Positions 1 through 8,053 of a DNA stretch of 17,740 nucleotides are shown in pieces. Positions within the stretch are counted from its first letter, which is position 1; every line of letters begins with the position of its first letter. The notes under the pieces were generated by a model that did no database searches, was not told the origin of the DNA, and saw nothing but the letters and a program-made list of their open reading frames with translations. This DNA comes from Linderina pennispora. Its lineage: Eukaryota; Kickxellomycota; Kickxellomycetes; Kickxellales; Kickxellaceae. Location: positions 1 to 17,740 of the forward strand of contig NW_024468446.1 in assembly GCF_002104995.1 (NCBI RefSeq). The letters are read 5' to 3'. Both the position numbers and the translations under genes were made by a program.

Positions 1-480
1 CTGGCATTGAGAGCGTCTCCATTCAACTTGGAAGCAAAGTCACTGCCTCGTTTCACGGCGAAATTGTAATCGCGCTCTTCCTCCGTCCTATAGCGCTCCT
101 TTGAAAGCTGCGCCCTGACACCTTCGCTGATTGCCTTCAGTATGACCACAAGCCCAATGTGCGCTCTTGCAGCACCAATTACTGGAACTGTTTTAATCAG
201 CGCGCGGCGACTGAGCTCGACGAATGCAACAAACGCCTTTTCGTCAAGCTTTTTCTCGCAATACTTGAGCAGGCTGTAAATCCCAATGTTGTTGGAAACA
301 GAGCAAAGCGCACTGAGCTAGAGATATTGAAATCGGTATTGGGAGGTTAGCACGTATATGTGTGGTGGTGAACTAGTAATTGGATTAGATTCTTACCATT
401 ACAGTGTATCTCAGTGTCGGCTCCAATGCTGCCGCCGCCGTATCAAGTTGAGAAAAGTCGAGCGTGCTGGTTGCATTCAT
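1..480 (-). CDS. AhpD/carboxymuconolactone-decarboxylase-like protein, 5' part (C-terminus beyond left edge)
   Basis: A two-exon gene is read leftwards. Exon 1 is 480-397 (ATG at 480, starting MNATSTLDFSQ; 28 codons). The intron is 396-318 (79 nt) with donor GTAAGA, a CTAAC branch site at 350-346 and acceptor TAG. Exon 2 is 317 to the window edge and stays open for 105 codons. The splice is phase 0 and joins ...RYTVM to LSALCSVSNN. The segment RALIKTVPVIGAARAHIGL resembles the core helix region of fungal AhpD-like (carboxymuconolactone decarboxylase superfamily) proteins, where a pattern like R-x-ALLK-x-hhxG-x-P/A-R-x-hxxL is usual. An acidic/basic helix follows (KERYRTEEERDY). No CxxC redox motif is visible in the part present, so peroxidase activity cannot be claimed. 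The gene model is well supported by splice signals and phase. The family call is from pattern memory only and could be wrong. Confidence 0.55.
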
Positions 481-791
481 GGTACTGTTGAAGAAGTAGT
501 ATAGCACAGAAACTGAAGAAGAAACAAGAGTACAATTCTTCAAACCAATTTTATCCTGGCCAATGCTCCGCTGACCATGGGAATACCTGATGTGTCTCCC
601 ACACTGTATGCAGAACAAAAGACCTGTGATTGTTCCAGGGCTCAGCCTCTTTTCCGTGGCATGGAATTGTTCGAGCTCCCATGATACAAATGAGATAGAT
701 AGCGTACATAGCCACTATCCTCAGGCCGATATCTTTAGCGTTGGCACCCGTGCTTGGATACAGAGATTCATATATTAAACTAGACAGATAT
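481..791. other. Intergenic, probable promoter of the left-edge gene
   Basis: This is 311 bp between the start of the left-edge gene (480) and the stop of the 7TM gene (792), both on the minus strand. I see no conserved coding potential on either strand. Short open frames here have no recognisable composition. It presumably holds the upstream region of the left-edge gene and the 3' UTR of the 7TM gene. No clear TATA or palindrome stands out. Confidence 0.5.
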
Positions 792-2198
792 TCATATCAG
801 ACGGCGGCTGCTATATTGGTCGCTCAGACTTTCCCCATCGCCTGCATCAGCCCATCTTGAGTCTATATAAAATACCTGCTCATGATAGCTTCTTGACACG
901 GTTAGCGGAGAGTGGCCAGAAGGTGTACTAGCCTCTGGCATATGATCTGCCGAACCATAGAGCCGATCTTGGGTAATGCAGGCGTGCTGCTGTTCCACTT
1001 GGCGATCAAGCACAGCATTTGCGTCCCGTATCGAGTCCATACGCATAGTTTTTTCCCCTGAAGGAGCGTCCATATGATGGCCAGGCTGGTAAATGCTCGA
1101 GTTGACACTAAAGGTGCGGGCGCAGCCAAATTCAGGCTATGCGCTTGCAGCGTATTGCAAGTGTGCCGGCTCGAGTTGAAATCGCTCTCTGGCTGATTTG
1201 ACAGCCCTGTGTTGTTGATAGAAGACCTGAAGGAGCGGCTGCCTAAAGCCGTATGTTGGCAGAGCATGCCAATATCGGTAGCAACATTTGCTTGCTGCTC
1301 GTATTGGCGCTGAAGACCATCGTCCGATAGCTTTTTCATCCAGTAGCGCAGGTATCTTTCGCGCCGGAACATACAGTTGAAGAGGGGAACTCCGGCCAAT
1401 GTCCACCAGACTAGGTTGGATGCAATGTGGTTGAGCCACGTGCTGGCAAGACGCAGCGGGAGATCAAACAGATAGTCACCCCGCACATAGTTTACGATAG
1501 TACCGAATGTCAGAACAGCAAATACCAGGGCGCAACAGAACAGCATTTCCCGCGACTCGTTAAACGAGCTCTTAATCCCGCGAATCTGCCAGTTCACTAT
1601 GGCAACGTACACCCAGGCTGCCCAGGCAAAGATAAACAGCGACGCCTTGAAACCGCCTTTGTAGACACAGACATCTAGCAAGCCCTTATACACAATGGTT
1701 TTCTCTTCCGGGAGCACCTGCACAACAACCCCGTAGATAAGCATCAAAGTGGGTGTAGATAATAAACGGGAGGTACCGACTGAGTCCCCGGTACGGCTTA
1801 TTCAGTTCGAATATGCAGAACAGCGAGTAGCTGCGCAGAGCGACCAGCGCGCTGAACATGCAGATACCGAGGATGATACGCAACCAGACTCCAAACACCT
1901 TGCAGTTTGCATATGCAGTGCCTTTTAAATGAACATGCCCGCTCACTTGAATTTCACCAATGAACCAGAATGCGATGGCAATATACGCACCAGCCAGGAA
2001 TCCAGGGCCCTTTGACTTGATAGGCGGGTAGTTCCTGTTCCAGAGCAGGTAGAGCACAGCAAAAAAATCCACAGCGTAGATTACTGAGAATACGCAGAGC
2101 ATCGCCAGGTCGTGTTTTCCGATCGGGTCCAGAGAATATCCTAGCGCCGCTGCGGCCTGCACGCGGGCCTGCTCCTCGGGTGTAAATGAAAAAGACAT
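792..2198 (-). CDS. Seven-transmembrane receptor-like protein, frame broken twice
   Basis: The start is ATG at 2198 (MSFSFTPEEQARVQ) and the stop is TGA at 794-792, giving about 468 residues once two frame changes are allowed. Seven hydrophobic stretches can be read in order. The first three, up to about 1780, are around MLCVFSVIYAVDFFAVLYLL, AYIAIAFWFIGEI and WLRIILGICMFSALVALRSY. The fourth is split by the frame break (YLPFIIY then LIYGVVVQVLP). The last three are LFIFAWAAWVYVAIVNWQI, LFCCALVFAVLTFGTIV and SNLVWWTLAGVPLF. A positive loop with SSFNESREM lies between TM5 and TM6, and a hydrophilic tail of about 150 residues follows TM7. The topology and the FNESRE loop recall fungal 7TM proteins linked to RGS/G-protein signalling, but no RGS domain is visible. 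Frame 1 to frame 2 changes near 1745 in a TTT run. Frame 2 to the tail frame (GEKTMRMDSIRDANAV) changes near 1118 in a CCC run. Both look like one-base indels. The ligand is unknown. Confidence 0.6.
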
Positions 2199-3038
2199 CT
2201 CCAGGCTCGAGGAGGAATACAAGAACTAAATTTTTACAACGCAAAGAGAAATAGGCTTTTTTTGTTCTGTTTTGATATCTGGACTTCTGTATGAGACAGC
2301 CTCGATAGTCAGACGAGTGATAGCGTGGACTTTTGTCCCCCAGTCTGCTTCACTAGTGGTGGAGAGACTATGCACAGCGCTTTTGATGGGCATTTCTCTA
2401 CCCAACCACATAACCCAGGAGACGTTTCCGCAAATGGGAGACCATGGCGGCGATACCGAAAGGGGCATCATGGCCGTTTATGGACATCACATTCGGACTC
2501 TGTACACTGTGTATGTGTATTGTACGCTGTGGGTTCCACCAACAGCCTCCGTGCGACCGATTGTAATACCAAGGTTTCTGTGACTGGCCAAGCATAAATT
2601 AAAGGTCGAATGACCAATACCAGACCTCAAAACCGGCCTATGCACAGTAGCACTGTTGTGTCGGTCGACTGTGTAGGGGGTATTTAAAAGGTATATTTAA
2701 TACTGAAGAAAAGAGAGAAAAGGGAATAGACGAGTTGCGCAGGGGAGTTTTTAATACTGCCATCTGTGCAACTTATCAGAGGCTAGACTCTACCTCCATA
2801 TCGTAGGCTGTAGCGGGGCTCTCGTTGGCGCCTGGATTTCTGTCACCTGATTCGGCTGACATGTCGATGTCAGGGACAGCCGCATCGGGCGCGCAACAGC
2901 ACTAATCTGGCTTGCAATGGCATGACAGGGGTAGATACGCAGTTAAAACCAGAAACAAAAAACAAGGAGGAGCGCGTAATCCGTTATGGTCTAGTGCATA
3001 TATGGCGACAAATGCATGGGGGTACTAGTGACAATTTA
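2199..3038. other. Intergenic between 7TM promoter and Fanzor 3' end; possible guide-RNA region
   Basis: This 840-bp stretch has no recognisable gene. The right part (about 2600-3038) lies directly downstream of the Fanzor stop, the position where Fanzor/TnpB guide RNAs are normally encoded. Two short perfect hairpins are visible: 2604-2615 (GGTC, GAAT loop, GACC) and 2856-2873 (CTGACAT, GTCG loop, ATGTCAG). A T/A-rich run with TATTTAAAAGG sits near 2680. On the minus strand, 2901-2776 is open for 41 codons after a TTAG that could be a splice acceptor. It ends in an acidic tail, but nothing else supports an exon. I could not find terminal inverted repeats or a target-site duplication by eye. 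Confidence 0.4.
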
Positions 3039-4947
3039 TTAGACTACTAGAATTACTCTGCTCGCGATGCGAGCTCGGCTGCTAGTCAGCATGGGTTGAC
3101 ACGTCGATAAAAGCATCATGGGCGAACCGGTCATTTGAACGTGTCGGATGGTTGTTGGTACAATGGCGATCCTGGACATCTCCTGTCTTGATGGCCTACT
3201 CAGCGCAGGCGCCTCAGCGCTGGTTCGCTGCTGCTGCATGCCTCTTGCGCGGCCTCTTTGTTGCAGGGTGGTGCCAGAAGCATCGGCAGCAATGGCCGTA
3301 GAACGATGGAACCGTTCAGGAATACTGCCTGAATCACAGAGTAACTGGAAAATGAGCCTGAAGTTTAGAACTGCTGCGAGATCGCGGTTCAAGAGCCGAG
3401 ACGAATAGGCTCGCCTGTATTGTGCCATGGCCCGCTTACATGACTCGCTTGTACAGCGGAGAAGGCCATGGCACTTCACAGTTGGGTTCTTCAATCTCTG
3501 GTAGGGCCGCGGGTTGGGAACATGCCGGAATGTCTGCAGCGACTTTTCGCAGCAGAATGGGCACATCGACGATGTCCGGAATTCGTCGATCAGATAGACT
3601 TCAAAGCCATGGTGCTTAAACTTGTCGCGCTATCCCTTGCCACGAATCGGCGCATGGTGCCGGGCCATCGGCGCACTCCAATTGCCCATGATCAGCACTG
3701 GGTCTGGACCGAACTTGCTCTGGAGTTTCGCGGCAAGCCTGTGGTCTGCACGGGCCTGGTTCATGAATGAATCAAGGCGCAGCTTGCGGTGAAGCGGGTA
3801 CACCTTGGGACTGGTACTGACACCTGGATGGACCTTCCAGCGCCTCTGGTGCTGCTTGTTTGACTTAGTGCGCTGCTGCTCTGGTAACCTTCGCGCTGTC
3901 ATCGTGCTGGCATAAAACGGTGCTAGGACACACCGCACAGATGCACGGGCAGCAACGTAGGCACGGGAATTTTGCTGGGCTAAGGGTCCGGTAGCAGTGC
4001 TTGGAAAGCCCTGCTCTGCTCTGCGGACAGCATCTTCTGGGACTTGATCCTTTGTAGCCCAGCGAATCCTGTCATAGTGGCGCAGCTTGAGCTCCTTATT
4101 GCGCTGCTGTCGTGTGTAGCGGTAGAGCATTTTTTTTTTCACCCTCTTTCCCATTGCTGCTATTTTCGTGCATCATGTATAGCAAATCGCCCCGACCTGG
4201 ATCGATGAATACACAGCGGCCTTTCAGATTCTGCAGCTCTGGCTGTGGGATCTGGTGGATATAGCGACAGTCAGCTATAGTACTGCCTCCCACAGCATCA
4301 CCTCCCACAGCATCGCCTCCCACAGCATCGCCTCCCACAGCATCGCCTGTAGCATCGCCTCCTGTAGCATCGCCTGTAGCATTGCCTCCCGCAGCATTGC
4401 CTCCCGCAGCATTGCCTCCCGCAGCATTGCCTCCTGCAGCACCAGCCTTAGGTACCTTGTCTTGTAACAAAATGCATATCGTTATACCATCTGTTGTTGC
4501 CATTCCGTGGAATTTTCTATCACCATGCGCCTTAAATGGCTTTGATGTTAGATCTGCGACCCGGCCCCACACATCCCACACAGATTGTATGATCCTTGGA
4601 CCGGGTCGTGTGCACAGACTGGGGGTGCTGGTGCATATGCATTGTCAAGTGCTGCAACAGTGTCTGCTGCTGCTGCCGATGCAGCAGTAAGTGGATTTGC
4701 CTTCAGATTGTGGTAAATGAATAAATAAATAAAACGAAAAAAAACCCTTTTTCACAAGCATTGCAGGGTCAAAAGCATCATCGTCAGCTAGCTGATGGAG
4801 TAATATCCATCGTGCAAGCATGTATGTATGCTCTTTGATGATGTTGACGCTGTGTACAAATTGCTCTAGGCGAGGCAACATAGAATCACGGAAGCCAATA
4901 CCACCAAGTGATGTCTTTATGACAGTAGTGCTACTGGTAATATTCAT
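3039..4947 (-). pseudogene. Fanzor (eukaryotic TnpB-like, RNA-guided) nuclease, interrupted
   Basis: Read leftwards from ATG 4947 (MNITSSTTVIK) to TAA 3041-3039. The N-terminal helical part (LARWILLHQLADD) is followed by a damaged stretch (TGA at 4647-4645), then the WGRVADLTSK and TTDGITICILL region. Next comes an Ala/Gly/Asn/Asp repeat, and RuvC-I VFIDPGRGDLLY with its Asp codon at 4203-4201. A basic YRYTRQQRNKELKLR helix and LIMGNWSAP follow. RuvC-II-like YLIDEFRTSSM has its Glu codon at 3584-3582. The zinc ribbon is CPFC ... CTSESC, and RuvC-III is NRDLAAVLNF with its Asp codon at 3383-3381. The tail is basic and low complexity. The layout fits the published Fanzor signature as I remember it: D, 125-275 residues, [TS][TS]xx, C4 finger, then RD. 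Breaks: an in-frame TAG at 3632-3630 between GKG and RDKFKHHGF, with the same frame open on both sides; an A10 run (4139-4130) where dropping one A restores the frame; and the break near 4650. An AATAAA overlaps the stop. This is a decayed copy or one damaged by errors; the family call is strong. Confidence 0.85.
4285..4443 (-). repeat. 15/12-bp coding minisatellite inside the Fanzor gene
   Basis: Eleven tandem units on the plus strand. Units 4285-4344 are four copies of GCCTCCCACAGCATC, one with a first-base change. Then come a 12-bp unit (4345-4356), a 15-bp unit, another 12-bp unit (4372-4383), three copies of GCCTCCCGCAGCATT (4384-4428) and one variant (4429-4443). On the coding strand they encode Gly/Ala/Asn/Asp pentapeptides (GGNAA, GGDAV types) between the TTDGITICILL segment and RuvC-I. 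All unit lengths are multiples of three, so the frame is kept across the whole array. Confidence 0.95.
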
Positions 4948-5530
4948 TTGAGAAATTCAATAGGCAAAGTAAGAAGAGAAATGATGCTGTTCAGTTTTGG
5001 TTTATTGCGTATGCATAGCATTAAGAACTTTTTATTAAAAATTATCTGGCTTGCATGGTTCTTGGGGCCCTTAGCACTGATACAGTCTCTTGAATCAGTC
5101 TATACAGACTGGGTCCATTGTGGCCCAAATACTACTGCTTATACATGTTCATAAGACAAATTAATTTGTAAAATAAACCCACAAATATTGCATGACCGCT
5201 AGAGGAGCTATATGGCCTTATTCAATAGTGTCGCGACCCTATTTAAAGGTCACGAGCTTCGTCTACTCGCCCAGGCACTAATCAATTGATAGGGACAGTT
5301 GATATTATTAAACAAGAAGAGATGATTCCTCCCGGGTCACTCCTGGAGTGATCCAGTGTCTATTTTATAGCCTTAACTATGTGGCCTCGCCTAGGGTGAT
5401 GAATCAGTCTCATCATCTGTGATCGGCTGAGTCGCATAAGCATTGGCTTTGAGTGACTGTGGTGTGATCACCACAATAGGTGCTCATAAATAAATATCCT
5501 AAGAGTGTTGCGTAGCCGGTGATGACCACC
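4948..5530. other. AT-rich intergenic with several perfect inverted repeats
   Basis: This is 583 bp upstream of the Fanzor start, with no credible gene. A weak open frame at 4948-5154 (plus) has no recognisable features. It contains a 14-bp palindrome at 5156-5169 (ACAAATTAATTTGT), a 10-bp palindrome at 5281-5290, an 8-bp palindrome at 5229-5236 (GTCGCGAC), an inverted repeat at 5337-5351 (TCACTCC, T, GGAGTGA) and a hairpin at 5458-5475 (TGTGGTG, TGAT, CACCACA). A CTATTTAAAGG TATA-like box lies near 5237-5248. It may be the upstream part of the Fanzor-bearing element, or a degraded LTR preceding the Gag-like fragment. Neither can be settled by eye. Confidence 0.35.
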
Positions 5531-5758
5531 ATGATGATGCCATGGAAGTTATCAGGCCGACCGACAATGAGAGCAGCTCTTGCGCTGAGCCAATGGAGAT
5601 ATCTGGTGGAGACCTATAACCACTACAATAACAACTTGTCGCCCTGGCTTCACCGATGAGGTCAGATGCCGCACAAGATCAAAAAGGAGTTTACAGAGCA
5701 AGCCACCCAAACTCGCTTCGAGGTTTAAAAGTTTATTAACCAATTAAAAAGATTCTAG
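5531..5758 (+). mobile_element. Decayed Gag-like fragment of an LTR retrotransposon (tentative)
   Basis: One plus-strand frame from ATG 5531 to TAG 5756-5758 reads as a Gag-like core with two internal stops (TGA 5657-5659, TAA 5726-5728). Visible blocks are WRYLVETYNHYNNN, LSPWLHR and then IKKEFTEQATQTRFEV. The last resembles the capsid helices of Ty3/Gypsy Gag proteins, where W-hx-LSxWLxR and a KxEF-x5-10-RxE pattern are usual. No zinc knuckle, protease, RT or integrase follows; the MFS gene's 3' end begins 87 bp later. This is a short relic at best. The reading is from pattern recognition only and could be chance. Confidence 0.3.
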
Positions 5759-5844
5759 CGGAGGGTCGGACACTTTTTCGACTATAAAATCTTATATATA
5801 GGCAAGGTAAAGTATAAGTAAAGTAACAGCTATGCTGCGCAGCG

Positions 5845-7251
5845 TTAGTGGATATGCTTGAATCCAAATTTTCTGAAGCTGGTACGCGAGCCAGTGAGCT
5901 TGTCGGCTCTAGAACTATACAGCAATACAGCGCTGCAGATGATGGCAGCACCAAACATGGCAAAGTTGGATGAACTACCCTTGATATACAGCGGCGCGTC
6001 GCTGTTCAAGTAGGCGTAGCTGTTAGCAAACACGCCGATATTGCATGCGGCAGTGGCAAAGGCATTGGAAATAGCGCTGTTGTCGGTCCCGCGGATCCTC
6101 AGGTTCAGCCAGGTCGGGCCGACAATACAGGCAGGAGCGGCGAGAATTGGCAAAAGGAACACGCTGATGGTGCGCGCAACTTTGCTCTGGACACCGGCGA
6201 CGCCAATAACAAGGACGACGGCTCCGGCCACCGACAGGGCAATCTGCAGGTAGCCGATGTGATTTATGCGCTGGGCGTACCATCCAGTGGCAATGGTCGC
6301 CAGCATGGCCAGAATGGCCGAAATGAGCAAAATCAGCATGCTGGTGGTGGTCGAATGGCCGATGCTTGTTAGCAGGACAGGGGCCCAGCCACTGGCCGAT
6401 GCGCCCACGTAGTTGTTGGCAAAGTCGATGGCCATGAACATCAGCAGGCGCCAGTCGGTTAGGCCCTGGATGATCTGGCGGCCGGATATTTTCTTCGACT
6501 GGCTCGCCTGCAAGTCGCTTTTGCTCATGACCTCAGCAATGAAGGTGCGCTCCTGGTCATTCAGGAAGCTGGCAGTGTCCGGATGGTCACGGATAAAGGC
6601 GAAACCAAAGAGACCCGAAGCGCAGGCCAGCAGGCCGACCAGCAAATACAGGTACTGCCAGGAGTAGATGGGTGCTGGCGCGTTAAGCTTCGAGAGGCCG
6701 AGACTGAAGGCAGAGAACAGGATGCCAGCCAGACATGTAGAGCTGATTACCCAGCTAGTGCGTGTGGCGAGGTACTGGTACGGGTACCAGAGCGAGAGAG
6801 TGAAGAATACAGCCGAGCAGAACCCCGCCTGGAAGAGTCCCTCGAGAATGCGAATCACCAGCATGCCAGAGTACGAATGCACAGCTAGCACGCATACGCT
6901 CAATACGCCGGCACAGAACAGCATTGTGGGGATGTACATGCGAGCACCGATCTTCCGATACACCAGGTTCAACGGCAGCTGGAAAAACAAAAAGGTCGGG
7001 TAGAATAACGCAAGCAATGTGTTGTACTGGGTGCCGTGCATGTTGAGCTGGGCTTCGATGCCTTGGATCTTGGAGAAGCTGGTTGCGGAGCGGTTCAGAA
7101 GCACGGATCCGTAGCCAAAGCAGAGGAACGCCGCAATGCGCAGGTCGACTTTGCGCAGGTACGATTTCATAATCTCGTCGGTTTGAGCTATGGTAGCGTC
7201 GGACGCATCGTCGGCAGGTATGTCCTGGTGGGGAGTTGAGCGTCCTGTCAT
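5845..7251 (-). CDS. MFS transporter, anion:cation symporter (ACS, allantoate/nicotinate permease-like) family
   Basis: Uninterrupted frame of 468 residues, ATG at 7251 and TAA at 5847-5845, no introns. The N-terminal 30 residues are hydrophilic and probably cytosolic. Membrane segments start at about residue 38 (IAAFLCFGYGSVLLNRSA). The TM2-TM3 loop carries YRKIGARMYIP, matching the MFS motif A position. RILEGLFQAGF at 134-144 matches the ACS-family R-x2-G-x3-A-G helix. SLWYPYQYLATRTS occupies the position of the usual W-Y-x5-R segment. A central loop (SKSDLQASQSKKIS) separates the two six-helix halves. Length fits the family (450-530). Expected role: proton-coupled uptake of a small organic anion across the plasma membrane; the substrate cannot be told from sequence. 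The start lies 802 bp from the transketolase start, so the two genes share a divergent intergenic region. Confidence 0.88.
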   Translation of the reverse strand: MTGRSTPHQDIPADDASDATIAQTDEIMKSYLRKVDLRIAAFLCFGYGSVLLNRSATSFSKIQGIEAQLNMHGTQYNTLLALFYPTFLFFQLPLNLVYRKIGARMYIPTMLFCAGVLSVCVLAVHSYSGMLVIRILEGLFQAGFCSAVFFTLSLWYPYQYLATRTSWVISSTCLAGILFSAFSLGLSKLNAPAPIYSWQYLYLLVGLLACASGLFGFAFIRDHPDTASFLNDQERTFIAEVMSKSDLQASQSKKISGRQIIQGLTDWRLLMFMAIDFANNYVGASASGWAPVLLTSIGHSTTTSMLILLISAILAMLATIATGWYAQRINHIGYLQIALSVAGAVVLVIGVAGVQSKVARTISVFLLPILAAPACIVGPTWLNLRIRGTDNSAISNAFATAACNIGVFANSYAYLNSDAPLYIKGSSSNFAMFGAAIICSAVLLYSSRADKLTGSRTSFRKFGFKHIH

Positions 7252-8053
7252 TAGGAGCTTAATGCGGGCATCAATAAATAGTCAGTAAACGAAAGCTATA
7301 TGTGAACAGACAGCGGATGTGAGGGAGACATCATTTTTATACGGACCAAAGGTTTGAACCCCGCGAACGAGCAACCCGCTTATCTTCTGTTCGCCTTTTT
7401 ATTGCGAAGATCCATAGGAATGGATACAAATAAGTATGCAGTTCGTAAGAACAGCAAAGGGAGGTATCGACAAACAGCGCAAATTCAGTCATTTTCTACA
7501 TTTTGCAAGATGTCTTCGCGTACGAGTGATCAGCCGAGCTTGTTGTGAAAATCAACGGTGACCCGGTGGGGGCTGGTGGTGTGGTCGGTTGACACCAAGG
7601 GGAAAGCATATGCTTGGCCGGTAGGTTCCCAATTACATTTCGTGATTCTGTGATATGCATGTCAGGTGCAGAGAATCAGCATTACTCAGCACCCACCACT
7701 CTGCATGTGCTCTGAAAAACATCGGCCCTCCTTTCCGCCTACGTGGTACTGGCTGACGGAGTAATGCGGGTTAGCTTCCAAAACGAGCCGCCTTTGTCAG
7801 CGTGAGGGGCCGATTGGTGGTGATTTTGACTAATCGCCTGCTAACACTGATGCTAATAATGGACAAACTGCCGCCACCCCTGATCCATTTAAAAGGCAAG
7901 TAACTGGGCGGCGGCAGCGGTGGCTTTATCAGTATCACAAATTTCCTCTCTCTCGGATCTACTAGCTCTTGCTTCTCTAGTTCGCTCACACAACAACAAA
8001 GTACTCTTTTTTCTTTCTAAACTTCCATACAAGCCATTTTTCGTCAGGAAACC
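7252..8053. promoter_or_regulatory. Divergent promoter region between MFS transporter and transketolase
   Basis: These 802 bp separate two divergent start codons. On the transketolase side there is a TATA-like ATTTAAAAG at 7887-7895 flanked by an 8-bp inverted repeat: CTGCCGCC at 7868-7875 and GGCGGCAG at 7910-7917. An inverted CCAAT (ATTGG) is near 7812. AGGGG/CCCCT stress-type elements are near 7804 and 7877. A pyrimidine-rich leader (about 8000-8045) runs up to the ATG. On the MFS side, TTTATAC near 7335 and an AT-rich stretch (7270-7300) are the only candidates. A short plus-strand open frame at 7354-7548 has no convincing coding character. No RNA gene was recognised. Confidence 0.5.
7887..7895 (+). 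promoter_or_regulatory. TKL1: TATA-like box of the transketolase gene
   Basis: ATTTAAAAG lies 159 bp upstream of the transketolase ATG and is centred between the arms of an 8-bp perfect inverted repeat (7868-7875 and 7910-7917). The position before a CT-rich leader is typical of a strongly expressed fungal gene. Function is inferred only. Confidence 0.4.

Noticed and set aside
2776-2901. A possible extra 3' exon for the Fanzor on the minus strand (TTAG acceptor, acidic tail ending in a stop)
   Set aside because: The upstream frame already ends with a stop carrying AATAAA, no convincing donor pairs with it, and 41 open codons are within chance.
4285-4443. A CRISPR-like array near the TnpB-like nuclease
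   Set aside because: The units are directly abutting 15/12-bp repeats with no unique spacers and they are in frame inside the coding region, so it is a coding minisatellite.
4948-5154. A 68-codon open frame on the plus strand upstream of the Fanzor
   Set aside because: Low-complexity AT-rich composition, no start context, no homology pattern; it lies in the palindrome-rich intergenic stretch.
2659-5566. A 9-bp inverted match (TGTCGGTCG at 2659-2667 and its complement at 5558-5566) as terminal inverted repeats of the Fanzor element
   Set aside because: A 9-bp match between two regions of this size is expected by chance; no longer extension and no flanking target-site duplication were seen.
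7340-7400. A tRNA gene suggested by GGTTTGAACCCCGC near 7350
   Set aside because: No acceptor stem, D-arm or anticodon arm could be folded around it.
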